Of a DNA stretch of 64,000 nucleotides, positions 14,426 to 23,238 are shown one piece after another. The stretch is taken from assembly GCF_023740735.1 (NCBI RefSeq), contig NZ_JAMRXH010000018.1:1-64000 (forward strand). Reading direction: 5' to 3'. Both the position numbers and the translations under genes were made by a program. The notes under the pieces were generated by a model that was not told where the DNA came from, ran no database searches, and worked only from the letters and a program-made list of their open reading frames with translations. The stretch is from Nocardia sp. CDC159. GTDB lineage: Bacteria > Actinomycetota > Actinomycetes > Mycobacteriales > Mycobacteriaceae. Positions within the stretch are counted from its first letter, which is position 1. Each line of letters starts with the position of its first letter.

Positions 14426-15718
14426 ATGGTGAGTGTGCATTCTGCGGTGTCGGTGATCACGACCAAGCGGGACGGGGGTGAGCTCGGCGACGATCAGATC
14501 GATTGGGTGGTCGATGCTTTCACCCGGGGTGAGGTCGCCGACTATCAGATGTCGGCGTTGGCCATGGCGATTCTGTGCCGGGGGATGAATCGGCGGGAGA
14601 TCGCGCGGTGGACTCGGGCGATGATCGAGTCGGGGCGGCGGATGGATTTCACCGATCTGCCGCGGCCGACGGTGGACAAGCATTCGACCGGAGGTGTGGG
14701 GGACAAGATCACGCTGCCGCTGGCGCCCCTGGTCGCGGCGTGTGGGGCGGCGGTGCCGCAGCTGTCGGGGCGGGGGCTGGGGCATACCGGGGGGACGCTG
14801 GACAAGCTGGAGTCGATTCCGGGGTGGAAGGCCGACGTGTCGGTGCCGCGGATGCGGGAGATGCTGGCGGATCCGGCGATCGGGGCGGTGATCTGCGCGG
14901 CGGGGGCGGATCTGGCTCCGGCGGACAAGCGGCTGTACGCGCTGCGCGATGTGACCGGGACCGTGGAGTCGATTCCGCTGATCGCCAGCTCGATCATGAG
15001 CAAGAAGATCGCCGAGGGCACGGCGGCGCTGGTGCTCGACGTCAAGGTCGGGGCCGGGGCGTTCATGAAGGATATCGACGATGCCCGCGAATTGGCGCGC
15101 ACCATGGTCGAATTGGGCACCGACGCCGGGGTGCGCACGGTCGCGCTGCTGACCGGGATGGATACCCCGCTCGGCCGCACGGCGGGCAATGCGCTGGAGG
15201 TCGCCGAATCGGTGGAGGTGCTGGCCGGTGGCGGGCCCGCCGATGTGGTGGAGCTCACCGTCGCGCTGGCGGGGGAGATGTTGGCGCAGGTCGGAATTCA
15301 CGATGTCGATCCAGCGGCGGCGCTGGCCGACGGGCGGGCGATGGATCACTGGCGGGCCATGATCGCCGCGCAGGGCGGGGATCCGGACGCGCCGCTGCCG
15401 CGGGCCAAACATGTCGAGGTCGTCAAGGCCGAGCAGAGCGGCACGCTGACGCGGTTGGACGCCATGGGCGTCGGCCTGGCCGCCTGGCGGCTCGGGGCGG
15501 GCCGGGCCAAGCAGGGAGATCCGGTGCAGTTCGGCGCGGGTGTCGAAATGCATGCCAAGCCAGGTGATTCGGTGACCGCCGGGCAACCGCTGCTGACGTT
15601 GCACACCAATACGCCCGAGGCCATTCCCGCGGCGCTGGAGGCGCTGCGCGGGGCGTATGTGATCGGGGCCGAGTCGGGGGTTGTCGCACCGGTGGTGCTG
15701 GAGCGTATTGCTTTGTAA
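14426..15718 (+). CDS. deoA: Thymidine phosphorylase
   Basis: A 430-residue enzyme that splits thymidine (and deoxyuridine) with phosphate into the base and deoxyribose 1-phosphate. The family signature SGRGLGHTGGTLDKLESIPG is present near residue 111, with the phosphate-binding STGGVGDK and the SSIMSKK segment. Length is typical. It acts after Cdd in pyrimidine nucleoside salvage. Start ATG 14426 follows GGGGGG; a CAGGCT box six bases upstream could instead make a leaderless start. GTG 14429 is an alternative. Confidence 0.94.
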   Translation: MVSVHSAVSVITTKRDGGELGDDQIDWVVDAFTRGEVADYQMSALAMAILCRGMNRREIARWTRAMIESGRRMDFTDLPRPTVDKHSTGGVGDKITLPLAPLVAACGAAVPQLSGRGLGHTGGTLDKLESIPGWKADVSVPRMREMLADPAIGAVICAAGADLAPADKRLYALRDVTGTVESIPLIASSIMSKKIAEGTAALVLDVKVGAGAFMKDIDDARELARTMVELGTDAGVRTVALLTGMDTPLGRTAGNALEVAESVEVLAGGGPADVVELTVALAGEMLAQVGIHDVDPAAALADGRAMDHWRAMIAAQGGDPDAPLPRAKHVEVVKAEQSGTLTRLDAMGVGLAAWRLGAGRAKQGDPVQFGAGVEMHAKPGDSVTAGQPLLTLHTNTPEAIPAALEALRGAYVIGAESGVVAPVVLERIAL

Positions 15719-15843
15719 GCGGGATGTAGGACACGCAGCGCCGCGAACCAGGGTTGCCGTATCGGAGGTCAGCGGCTACGCCAAGGGAGCGTCAAGGAGG
15801 CGCAAAATTCCGGTTGGGTGTTAAGGCTCAGCTTAAGGGGCCG

Positions 15844-15873
15844 TTGCGGTTCCGTGATCTTGGGGTCTAGCGT
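15844..15873 (+). promoter_or_regulatory. Promoter of the 34-residue peptide gene
   Basis: TTGCGG (15844-15849), 18-base spacer, TAGCGT (15868-15873), about 37 bases before the ATG. The 125 bases between deoA and this promoter hold no other gene. Confidence 0.5.
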
Positions 15874-15910
15874 TCGGTCCGCGGGAAACCTGACGAAGGA
15901 GATTTTCCAC

Positions 15911-16015
15911 ATGGAATGGCTCGACATCCTGAACACCGGATCGTCCATCTTCTCGAACGCGACCTCCGGGGTTAAGAACCTGATCGACATCCTGCACGCG
16001 CTCGGCCTGGCCTAG
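15911..16015 (+). CDS. 34-residue amphipathic peptide
   Basis: A very short gene (MEWLDILNTGSSIFSNATSG, ending LHALGLA) with its own promoter, AAGGAG ribosome site nine bases upstream, and a terminator 18 bases after its stop, so it is a single-gene unit. The helix is amphipathic and carries no signal peptide. Size and character recall the tiny PorA/PorH channel peptides of Corynebacterium, but that likeness is general, not a sequence match. Function is unknown. Confidence 0.6.
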   Translation: MEWLDILNTGSSIFSNATSGVKNLIDILHALGLA

Positions 16016-16033
16016 TTCGAGACGTGCCCCGGG

Positions 16034-16066
16034 CGAGGGCGGCTCCGGTCATCGGGGCCGCCCTCG
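16034..16066 (+). terminator. Terminator after the peptide gene
   Basis: Ten-base arms CGAGGGCGGC and GCCGCCCTCG with a 13-base loop, followed by TTCAT. Confidence 0.7.
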
Positions 16067-16174
16067 TTCATATCCGGGAACCATCCGGCGACACGCAGGT
16101 GTCGACATGCTGGCGAGAGTATGGGCACAGCGAAGTTTGCTGCGGAACCCGCCGGATGCGGATAGCGTCGGTAC

Positions 16175-17266
16175 ATGACTGGACCGATGCCTTTGACACT
16201 CGCCTCGATCCGCCAAGCCCCGAAGGCCGTGCTGCACGACCATCTCGACGGAGGTCTGCGGCCCGCGACCGTCCTGGAGCTGGCCGCGCAGTGCAGATAC
16301 GACAACCTGCCGGCACACGATGCCGAATCGTTGGGGCACTGGTTCCGCGATGCCGCCGACAGTGGCTCGCTCGAGCGCTATCTGGAAACCTTCGAACACA
16401 CCGTCGCGGTGATGCAGACCCCGGAGGGGCTGCGCCGAGTGGCCCGCGAATGTGCGCAGGATTTGGCCGCCGACGGCGTGGTGTACGCCGAGGTGCGCTT
16501 CGCCCCCGAACAGCATCTGGAACGCGGGCTCACCCTCGACGAGGTGGTCGAGCACACGCTGGCCGGATTCCGCGAGGGTGAGGAGCTTGCCGCGGCGGCG
16601 GGCACGCCGATCACGGTGACCTGTCTGCTCACCGCCATGCGGCATGCGGCCCGCTCGCTCGAAATCGCGGAATTGACAGTGCGTTTCCGGGATCGGGGGG
16701 TGGCCGGATTCGATATCGCCGGTGCCGAGGCGGGCTACCCGCCCACCCGGCATCTGGACGCCTTCGAGTACATGCGGGCCAACCACGGGTTCTTCACCAT
16801 TCACGCCGGAGAGGCCTTCGGGCTGCCCTCGATTCACGAGGCGCTGGCGTTCTGCGGCTGCGATCGGCTCGGACACGGCGTGCGGATCACCGACGACATC
16901 TTCGATTCCGATAGCGAGCCGCGGCTGGGGCTGGTGGCGAATTACGTGCGCGACAAGCGAATTCCGCTCGAGTTGTGCCCGTCGTCGAATGTGCAGACCG
17001 GTGCGGTGCCGTCGCTGGACAAGCATCCGTTCGATCTGCTGGCGCGGCTGCGATTCCGGGTCACGGTCAACACCGACAACCGGCTGATGAGCGATACCAG
17101 CATGAGCCGCGAAATGCTCAAGCTGGTCGAGACTTTCGGCTACGGGTGGAGCGACCTGGAGCGCTTCACCATCAACGCCATGAAGTCGGCGTTCATTCCG
17201 TTCCCGGACCGGCTGCGGCTGATCGACGAGGTGATCAAGCCTGGTTATGCGGTGCTGATCGGGTGA
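16175..17266 (+). CDS. add: Adenosine deaminase
   Basis: A 363-residue zinc enzyme converting adenosine and deoxyadenosine to inosine forms. Metal ligands and catalytic residues are visible: HDHLDGG near residue 21, HAGE near 210, and TVNTDNRLMS in the C-terminal third. Length is standard. Start ATG 16175 is preceded by TAGCGT at 16163-16168 with six bases between, indicating a leaderless transcript. It feeds purine salvage together with the nucleoside phosphorylase at 23239. Confidence 0.94.
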   Translation: MTGPMPLTLASIRQAPKAVLHDHLDGGLRPATVLELAAQCRYDNLPAHDAESLGHWFRDAADSGSLERYLETFEHTVAVMQTPEGLRRVARECAQDLAADGVVYAEVRFAPEQHLERGLTLDEVVEHTLAGFREGEELAAAAGTPITVTCLLTAMRHAARSLEIAELTVRFRDRGVAGFDIAGAEAGYPPTRHLDAFEYMRANHGFFTIHAGEAFGLPSIHEALAFCGCDRLGHGVRITDDIFDSDSEPRLGLVANYVRDKRIPLELCPSSNVQTGAVPSLDKHPFDLLARLRFRVTVNTDNRLMSDTSMSREMLKLVETFGYGWSDLERFTINAMKSAFIPFPDRLRLIDEVIKPGYAVLIG

Positions 17267-17272
17267 CGAGGT

Positions 17273-17306
17273 CCCGTCATTCCGGCCTGGGGGCCGGAAT
17301 GACGGG
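17273..17306. terminator. Bidirectional terminator after add
   Basis: Perfect 14-base arms CCCGTCATTCCGGC and GCCGGAATGACGGG with a six-base loop between the convergent add and the gene ending at 17347. Confidence 0.75.
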
Positions 17307-17346
17307 AAGTCGAGTGGGCTCGGCTGGGCGCGATAAAGGTTGTAGC

Positions 17347-18597
17347 TCAGCCCTTTTCGAGACGGCTCTCGAAGGCGTGCTCGAGTGCCCGCCAGGCCTC
17401 CGCCTCCGCGGTGAACGGCGGGCTGGGGGCCATCCGGCTGGGGTCGGGCTCGAGCAGATAGGAGACGTACCAGCCGAGCGGGGTGGATTTGGCCAGGGCC
17501 TGCTCGACCGTGTCGTCGCCCGCGTAATCGGCTGCGTCGGTGAACAATTCGACGGCCAGGTCGAGCTGTTCGATATCGACGGCCTTGGGGCCCTCGGCCA
17601 GATCGTCGGCCAAGCCGGGCAAGACGTAGACGTTCTCGTCCTCGACCTCGATCTCCAGCGAGCCGTCCACGGCGGCGGTCTGCACATCGCCGTAGGTGCT
17701 CACCCGGGCCAGATCGTGTTCGTGGTCGTCGGCCAGGTAGCGGGCCAGGGCGCGCTCGGAGCCGAACACCGTGATGGTGCCCTCGCTGCCCAGGAAGACC
17801 GGCTCGTCGTCGAGGTAACAGCGCAGCGTGTAGTAGGTGTCCGCGGTGGTGACGATCTTGATCGGGTCGATGCCGACCTCGTGCCAGAACGTCAACTCCT
17901 CGTCGGCTTCCTCGTCGTCCTCGTCCTCGTCGAGATCCACCGGCTCGATCTCGTCGTCGGTATCGGCCGCGTCCTCGGCGTCGACGATGTTCTCCTCGGC
18001 CGCAAGCAGTTCCGCCTCCGCGACGGCCACCGCGTCGGCGTCCACCTCGGGGGTCTGCACCACCGAGTCGATGGCGTCGACGACGCGGTCCCAGTCCTTG
18101 GCGATGGCGGCGCCGATCTGGTCCCACAGTTCCTCGCCCTCGCGCCCGTAGAAGGCGCTCACCCCGGCGGGAAGGGCGCCTAACACGGGATGGGATCCGA
18201 AGAACTTCGTCACCACCTCGAGCTCGCAGACCTCGCCGATGGTGCGGACCATGTCGAGCGTCTCCTCCAGCTCGCTCACGGTCTCCGGATCCGGATCGCC
18301 CGCGGCCAGCTCGGGCACGCCGACCAGATCGAAGGCATACTGCTCCTCCGGTTCCAGTTCGGCCGCGCCCAGACCCACGACGACCTTCCAGGACGGATGG
18401 TCGACGAGGTCGTTGTCGGTGTTGGTACGGATGAACGCTGCCATCTCGGCGACCGACTCGAAACCGTAGAGGGCGTCCTCGTGTCCGAGGAATGCCTCCC
18501 ACTCGTCGTCACCGTCCCGCCAACGCGGAGCCCACAGTGTGACGAGGTCGCCGTCGGTCAGGCCGAGCTCGATCGGGACGATGTCTCCAGAAGCCAT
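17347..18597 (-). CDS. Conserved mycobacterial-type protein (Rv3311-like)
   Basis: A 416-residue acidic protein of unknown function. By position next to add and upp and by general character it corresponds to M. tuberculosis Rv3311; this is inferred, not aligned. An N-terminal domain (about 1-190) and a C-terminal domain (about 235-416) are joined by a very acidic linker (DLDEDEDDEEADEE near 225). The start ATG 18597 has TAGGCT seven bases upstream, suggesting its own leaderless promoter inside the run of type VII-associated genes. Confidence 0.75.
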   Translation of the reverse strand: MASGDIVPIELGLTDGDLVTLWAPRWRDGDDEWEAFLGHEDALYGFESVAEMAAFIRTNTDNDLVDHPSWKVVVGLGAAELEPEEQYAFDLVGVPELAAGDPDPETVSELEETLDMVRTIGEVCELEVVTKFFGSHPVLGALPAGVSAFYGREGEELWDQIGAAIAKDWDRVVDAIDSVVQTPEVDADAVAVAEAELLAAEENIVDAEDAADTDDEIEPVDLDEDEDDEEADEELTFWHEVGIDPIKIVTTADTYYTLRCYLDDEPVFLGSEGTITVFGSERALARYLADDHEHDLARVSTYGDVQTAAVDGSLEIEVEDENVYVLPGLADDLAEGPKAVDIEQLDLAVELFTDAADYAGDDTVEQALAKSTPLGWYVSYLLEPDPSRMAPSPPFTAEAEAWRALEHAFESRLEKG

Positions 18598-18630
18598 GAC
18601 GGGAAGCCTATCGAGCCTCGGCGTTCGGCA

Positions 18631-18963
18631 CTATTCGGCCCGCCCCGCAACGTTTCCCGGATGCCGCGCCACGAACGTGGAGTTGAGCTCCGAGACCACC
18701 TTGGAGCGTTGTTCGCCGGCGTCCTGCGCCGCCTGCTGGCAGGCCCAGATGATGGCCTGACCCACCTCGGCGGGCGGTCGGGAGGTGACCGCCTCCGACA
18801 GCGACAGCGCCACCAGCGCGCCGTTGCTGTCGACCTCGACACTCACCGAGCCGTCGTCGGTGGTGTGGCGGCCGCGGACCTGCTTCAGACCGTAGAGCGC
18901 GGCCTCGAGCGCCTCCAGCTTTTGGGTCGCCGCCGCGACCAACGCGTCCATCTCTGCACTCAT
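18631..18963 (-). CDS. YbaB/EbfC-family (EspL-like) protein
   Basis: A 110-residue protein with the YbaB/EbfC fold: an N-terminal helix, then VSVEVDSNGALVALSLSEAV strands and a C-terminal helix (AIIWACQQAAQDAG). Members bind DNA or, in ESX loci, act as EspL-type accessory proteins. It is the fourth gene of the leftward run starting at 20768, four bases after its neighbour, so an accessory role in type VII secretion is likelier than a general nucleoid role. Confidence 0.75.
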   Translation of the reverse strand: MSAEMDALVAAATQKLEALEAALYGLKQVRGRHTTDDGSVSVEVDSNGALVALSLSEAVTSRPPAEVGQAIIWACQQAAQDAGEQRSKVVSELNSTFVARHPGNVAGRAE

Positions 18964-18967
18964 AGCC

Positions 18968-19312
18968 TTACACCGGCCTCATCCAGCTCGTGGGTCCCGT
19001 GTCCTCGTCGTCCATGCGATCCAGCTCGTCCACCGCGGCCTGGCGGGTGGGCAGGTCGAGCTTGTCCAGGATCTCGGCGGGCATGCCGGATTCGGCCAGC
19101 AGCTCCCGGCGACGCGCCTTGGCGACGATGGTGGAGCGCTTGGTCAGGCGCAGGATCTCCGCGGCCAAAGCCTGTGCGCCGTAACGGTATTCGCTGCGCT
19201 CGAATTTGATCTCGACCGGCATGCCCTGATCGGTGGCCCGCACGCTGATGGTGCCCGCGCGATTGGTGCTGGCGGCCACCGTGACATTCGGTATCTGCTG
19301 CGGCTGGCTCAT
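18968..19312 (-). CDS. Hypothetical type VII-associated protein
   Basis: A 114-residue protein: an N-terminal beta region (NVTVAASTNRAGTISVRAT) and two helices (YGAQALAAEILRLT, PTRQAAVDELDRM). It resembles small ESX-associated proteins in layout, but I cannot name a family. Its ATG overlaps the stop of the NlpC/P60 gene as ATGA, so it is co-translated with it. Confidence 0.65.
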   Translation of the reverse strand: MSQPQQIPNVTVAASTNRAGTISVRATDQGMPVEIKFERSEYRYGAQALAAEILRLTKRSTIVAKARRRELLAESGMPAEILDKLDLPTRQAAVDELDRMDDEDTGPTSWMRPV

Positions 19313-20451
19313 GAGGTGGGCCTGTAGAAGCCGTGGAACGCCATCCCTATGTTCTCCGTTCGAATCGAACCGATCTGAACCGGATCACCGGCCTCGACCA
19401 TTTGTCCGTTGCCGATGACCATCGCGACGTGGCCGTCCCAGATGGCCAGATCGCCGGGCGCGAGATCGCCGGGGCTGACCGGGGTGGCGCCCGCGCTCTG
19501 GTCGGCGGCCAGCCGCGGCAGATCGACCCCGGCCTCGCCGTAGGCCCATTTGGTGAGGCCGCTGCAGTCCAGACCCGCGCCCGGGGTGTTGCCGCCCCAG
19601 ACGTAGGGGGTGCCGACCGCGCTGATCGCGGATTTCACCGCGGTGGCGGCCTTCTCGTTGGGCGCCTCCACCTGACTGCCGTCGGGCAGGGTGATCATGA
19701 CGCCGCCGTGCCGGCCGGGCTTCTCGCCGCCGGTGGTGTTACCCGGCGTCGGGGTGGTGGCGCCGCCGCTGGTGTTCGGGCGCGACGGCATGGCCATCGA
19801 GGCCTTGCTGACCAGGCCGTTCATCATCGAGCCGCCGCTGGAGAGGACGCCGCTGACCAGTGATCCGGCCTGCTGCGCGCCGTTGGCCAGGGGTGCGGCC
19901 AGGGCCGCGGGGGCGACGTTCGCGGGCGGGGGTGTGGGCGGCGGGGGCGTCAGCTCGGTCATCGACGCGGTGTGGGTGTCGAGTTCGGAGCGGACGCGGC
20001 CGACCACGTTCAGGGCCTGGCCGAGATGGTCGATCGCCGAACTCACCACGGCCGCCAGGCCGGGTGCGGTGCCGACGGCCGGGCCCAGGGCGGTGACCGA
20101 ATTCACGAACGACTGCAGGATCGCGTCGAGTTCCTGCTGACCGGTCCGCACCGCGGCCGCGGCCTGGGCGACCACATCGGCGATGTCGTTGCCGCGATCG
20201 GACAGCGACGCGGCCGAGGTCTGCACCTTCAGCGCCTTGTCCATGGCGGCGTCGCCGCCGCGCCCGTCCCAGGCACTCGTCAACGCGTTGATACTCGAGC
20301 TGCCCGCCTGATGAATTCCGTCAAGGGAACTCGACGCCAGGCGCAGTGCATCGGCCGCGCCGCCGCCGGGCAGTACGCCGCTGCCGAAGCTGGACAGCAG
20401 ATCGATGAGCGGCTGGGCGAGGGCGGTGAGGTCGACCACCGGCGCGGTCAC
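19309..20451 (-). CDS. WXG-like protein fused to an NlpC/P60 endopeptidase
   Basis: A 380-residue protein. Residues 1-160 are helical with a WDGRGGDAA motif near 61, like ESX substrates; a proline-rich linker (about 167-250) follows; residues about 265-380 are an NlpC/P60 cysteine peptidase with catalytic C in DCSGLTKWAY and H in WDGHVAMVIG. Such enzymes cut peptidoglycan stem peptides. No classical signal peptide is seen, which fits export by a type VII system. It is coupled by ATGA to genes on both sides. Confidence 0.8.
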   Translation of the reverse strand: MTAPVVDLTALAQPLIDLLSSFGSGVLPGGGAADALRLASSSLDGIHQAGSSSINALTSAWDGRGGDAAMDKALKVQTSAASLSDRGNDIADVVAQAAAAVRTGQQELDAILQSFVNSVTALGPAVGTAPGLAAVVSSAIDHLGQALNVVGRVRSELDTHTASMTELTPPPPTPPPANVAPAALAAPLANGAQQAGSLVSGVLSSGGSMMNGLVSKASMAMPSRPNTSGGATTPTPGNTTGGEKPGRHGGVMITLPDGSQVEAPNEKAATAVKSAISAVGTPYVWGGNTPGAGLDCSGLTKWAYGEAGVDLPRLAADQSAGATPVSPGDLAPGDLAIWDGHVAMVIGNGQMVEAGDPVQIGSIRTENIGMAFHGFYRPTS

Positions 20452-20768
20452 GGCAGGTCTCCCTCGGCGGCCCGCACGCCCGCGGCGCCCGCGGCGTCGG
20501 TCGCGGTGTAGCTGCCCGCGGCGCTGGTGACCGCGGCGCCGACAGTGCCGAGCACCGCGGACAATTCGCCGATAGCGGCCACGTGACCGGCGTGGGCGGC
20601 GGCGTAGGCGGCCACGAAATCGCCACCCACGAGGCCGAAGATCGGACCCAGCAGAACCGGATTCGCGCCCGCGGCCCCGGCCGCGGCGGCGGCCATCTCA
20701 CCGGCAAGTCCGTCGGCTGTCGCACCGTAGGCGGCGACGCCCTCGGTGTCGACCGAGATCTTGTGCAT
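20448..20768 (-). CDS. EspC-like type VII secretion target
   Basis: A 106-residue alanine-rich helical protein of the EspC/T7SS-target type. The central GPIFGLVGGDFVAAYAAAHA segment and the following long helix are typical. It is the first gene of the run 20768 to 18631 and overlaps the NlpC/P60 gene by ATGA. Start ATG 20768 is favoured because GGGGG is well spaced; ATG 20774 would overlap that site. Confidence 0.75.
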   Translation of the reverse strand: MHKISVDTEGVAAYGATADGLAGEMAAAAAGAAGANPVLLGPIFGLVGGDFVAAYAAAHAGHVAAIGELSAVLGTVGAAVTSAAGSYTATDAAGAAGVRAAEGDLP

Positions 20769-20922
20769 CAACATCCCCCATCGTGCTGGTCTCGTGGCAG
20801 ATTACGTCATTCGAGTACTTCGACGCAGTCGCCGCGGGCACGGTTCCGCATTCCGTGCCATGAATTTGCCGCGGACCAGACCTTCGAGTCACTGCCTTGC
20901 GCTCGAACCTTATCGTTCCCTC

Positions 20923-21546
20923 ATGCGCACGCACATCGTGGACCATCCGCTTGCCGCCGCCCTGCTGACCACCATGCGGGATGCCCGCACCCCGAATCCG
21001 GCCTTCCGCGCGGCCCTGCGCGACCTCACCGGCATCCTGATCTACGAGGCGCTGCGCGAGGCGGAGGTGACCACCTTCCAGGTCGCCACCCCCGTGGCCG
21101 CCGCCGAGGGCACGCGGCTGGCGCGGCCGCCGCTGCTGGTGCCGGTGCTGCGGGCCGGACTGGGCATGGTGGACGCGGCGAGTCGGCTGATTCCGGAATC
21201 GCGCGTGGGCTTCGTCGGCATCGCCCGCGACGAGCAGACCCATCAGCCGGTGCCGTACCTGGAGTCGCTGCCGGAGGATCTGTCGGGGCTGCCGGTGTTC
21301 GTGCTGGATCCGATGCTGGCCACGGGCGGGTCCATGCGGCACACGCTGGATCTACTGGCGGCCCGGCAGGCCACCGATATCACCGCGGTGTGCGTGGTGG
21401 CGGCGCCGGAGGGGGTTGCGGCGCTGACGGATTCGGGGTTGCCGGTGCGGCTGGTGACGGCGGCGGTGGACGCGGGTCTCAACGCCGATGCCTACATCGT
21501 GCCGGGGCTGGGCGATGCGGGCGATCGGCAGTTCGGACCGCGCTAG
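20923..21546 (+). CDS. upp: Uracil phosphoribosyltransferase
   Basis: A 207-residue enzyme making UMP from uracil and PRPP. Visible are the N-terminal DHPLAAALLTTMRD, the VPVLRAGLGM segment, the PRPP loop VLDPMLATGGS and the uracil-binding YIVPGLGDAGDR near the end. TATCGT at 20911-20916 lies six bases before ATG 20923, so the mRNA is probably leaderless. Its stop codon overlaps that of the convergent pmmB by four bases. Confidence 0.95.
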   Translation: MRTHIVDHPLAAALLTTMRDARTPNPAFRAALRDLTGILIYEALREAEVTTFQVATPVAAAEGTRLARPPLLVPVLRAGLGMVDAASRLIPESRVGFVGIARDEQTHQPVPYLESLPEDLSGLPVFVLDPMLATGGSMRHTLDLLAARQATDITAVCVVAAPEGVAALTDSGLPVRLVTAAVDAGLNADAYIVPGLGDAGDRQFGPR

Positions 21547-23135
21547 AGCTTCTCGCAGAAGGCGCGCAGTTCGGCGAGACGTTGGGTGGCGGCCAGTTTC
21601 GCGTCCGGTAGGGCCGCTCGGGACGGTGCGGGCTCGACCACCTCGAGGTAGCACTTGAGTTTGGGTTCGGTGCCGGACGGGCGGATGACGATGCGCTGGG
21701 CCGCGCCCTCGAAGATCAGTGCGTCCGTGCGCATCCGGCCGCGGGCCTGTGCGAGGTCCGTGCAGGTGACCGGCGCACCGGCGATGGTGGTGGGCGGGGT
21801 GTCACGCAGCCGAGCGACCACCTCGGCCGCCGCGGTCTGATCGGCCAGCCGCAGCGACACCTGATCGCCCGCGTGCAGGCCGAATTCGAGGGCGTAGTCG
21901 TCGAGGACGTCGTGCAGGCCGCGGCCCCGGCCGCGCAGCCGGGCGACCAGATCGGCGGCGGCCACGGCGGCGGAGATGCCGTCCTTGTCGCGCACCGCGG
22001 CTGGGTCGACGCAGTGGCCGATGGCCTCCTCGTAGGCGTAGACCAGGCCCTCGCCCGCGCGGGCCAGCCATTTGAAGCCGGTCAGCGTCTCCGCGTAGCG
22101 CGCGCCGCGCGCGGCGGCCAGCTTGCCCAGCAGGCGTGAGGACACGATCGTGGTGGCCACCAGCGCGTCCGTGGGCGCGGTGCGCAGCACGTAATCGGCC
22201 AGCAGCACACCGGTTTCGTCGCCGCGCAGCATGCGCCAGCCCTCGGGACCGGGCACGCCGATCGCGCAGCGGTCGGCGTCGGGATCCAGCGCGATGGCCA
22301 GATCCGCGTGCACCCGCCGCGCCAGCGCGAGCAGTTTGTCGCTGGCGCCGGGCTCCTCCGGATTGGGGAAGGCGACGGTCGGGAAGTCCGGGTCGGGGGC
22401 GAACTGGTCGACCACCACGTGCACATCGGTGAAACCCGCCGCGTGCAGCGCGGTCACGGCGGATTCGCCGCCGACACCGTGCATCGGCGTCAGCGCGATG
22501 CGAAGGGTCTTGCGCGGCAGGGCCTCCCGGGTATCGGGCTCCGCCGACGGCGTTTCCACCGGATCCGGGCCGCCGACCAGCCCCGGCAGCGCGGCCACCC
22601 GGGCCAGATAGCGCCGCACGATCTCCTCGCCCAGCTCCGTCACCGACGCGTCGGCGGCCAGGCCCAGCACCGCCGGGTCGGGTGCGGTGGGCACCGGATC
22701 GGCGCGCGAGATCGGTTCGGCCGCCGCCTCGATGCACTGTTCGATCTCGGCATCGGCGGGCGGGATCAGCTGCGAACCGCCATCGAGGTAGACCTTGTAG
22801 CCGTTGTCGGCGGGCGGATTGTGCGAGGCCGTGATCTGCACCCCGGCCACCGCGCCGAGCTCGCGCACCGCGAAGGCGACGATCGGCGTGGGCAGCGGTC
22901 GCGGCAGCGTCAGCACCGAGAAACCGGCCGCCGCGAACACTTCCGCGGTGGCGGTGGCGAATTCGGCCGAGCCGTGCCGGGCGTCGCGGCCGACGATCAC
23001 CAAACCCCCACCCAGGCAACGCTTCCGCAGCCAGTCGGCCAGTCCCGCGGTCGCCCGGGTCACCGTGGCGACGTTCATCCCGTCGGGGCCGTCCTGCAGC
23101 GGCCCTCGCAGACCGGCGGTGCCGAAGCGCAACAT
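21543..23135 (-). CDS. pmmB: Phosphomannomutase/phosphoglucomutase family
   Basis: A 530-residue alpha-D-phosphohexomutase interconverting sugar 1- and 6-phosphates. The phosphoserine loop TASHNPPADNGYK, metal site DPDADR, sugar loop EEAIGHC and phosphate site RPSGTEPK are all present. The start ATG 23135 (MLRFGTAGLRG) has AAGGGAAGGG upstream. As I recall them, mycobacterial homologues have about 40 extra residues before FGTAGLRG, which are missing or unrecognisable here. It lies downstream of the purine nucleoside phosphorylase, where such mutases also convert ribose and deoxyribose 1-phosphates. Confidence 0.88.
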   Translation of the reverse strand: MLRFGTAGLRGPLQDGPDGMNVATVTRATAGLADWLRKRCLGGGLVIVGRDARHGSAEFATATAEVFAAAGFSVLTLPRPLPTPIVAFAVRELGAVAGVQITASHNPPADNGYKVYLDGGSQLIPPADAEIEQCIEAAAEPISRADPVPTAPDPAVLGLAADASVTELGEEIVRRYLARVAALPGLVGGPDPVETPSAEPDTREALPRKTLRIALTPMHGVGGESAVTALHAAGFTDVHVVVDQFAPDPDFPTVAFPNPEEPGASDKLLALARRVHADLAIALDPDADRCAIGVPGPEGWRMLRGDETGVLLADYVLRTAPTDALVATTIVSSRLLGKLAAARGARYAETLTGFKWLARAGEGLVYAYEEAIGHCVDPAAVRDKDGISAAVAAADLVARLRGRGRGLHDVLDDYALEFGLHAGDQVSLRLADQTAAAEVVARLRDTPPTTIAGAPVTCTDLAQARGRMRTDALIFEGAAQRIVIRPSGTEPKLKCYLEVVEPAPSRAALPDAKLAATQRLAELRAFCEKL

Positions 23136-23238
23136 CAGCGGCCCTTCCCTTCCCGCGCACGCGGCGCGAAACATCTCCAGCGGCAACGACATCCACGGGC
23201 CGCACCGCGCGCGATCCGGGGGTGCGGCGCGTCTCGTG

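Noticed and set aside
16049..18502. Leftward open frame of 817 codons
   Set aside because: It runs antisense to add and out of frame with the gene at 17347. Its composition is arginine/glycine-rich, as expected of a shadow in high-G+C DNA, and both other genes have clear family motifs.
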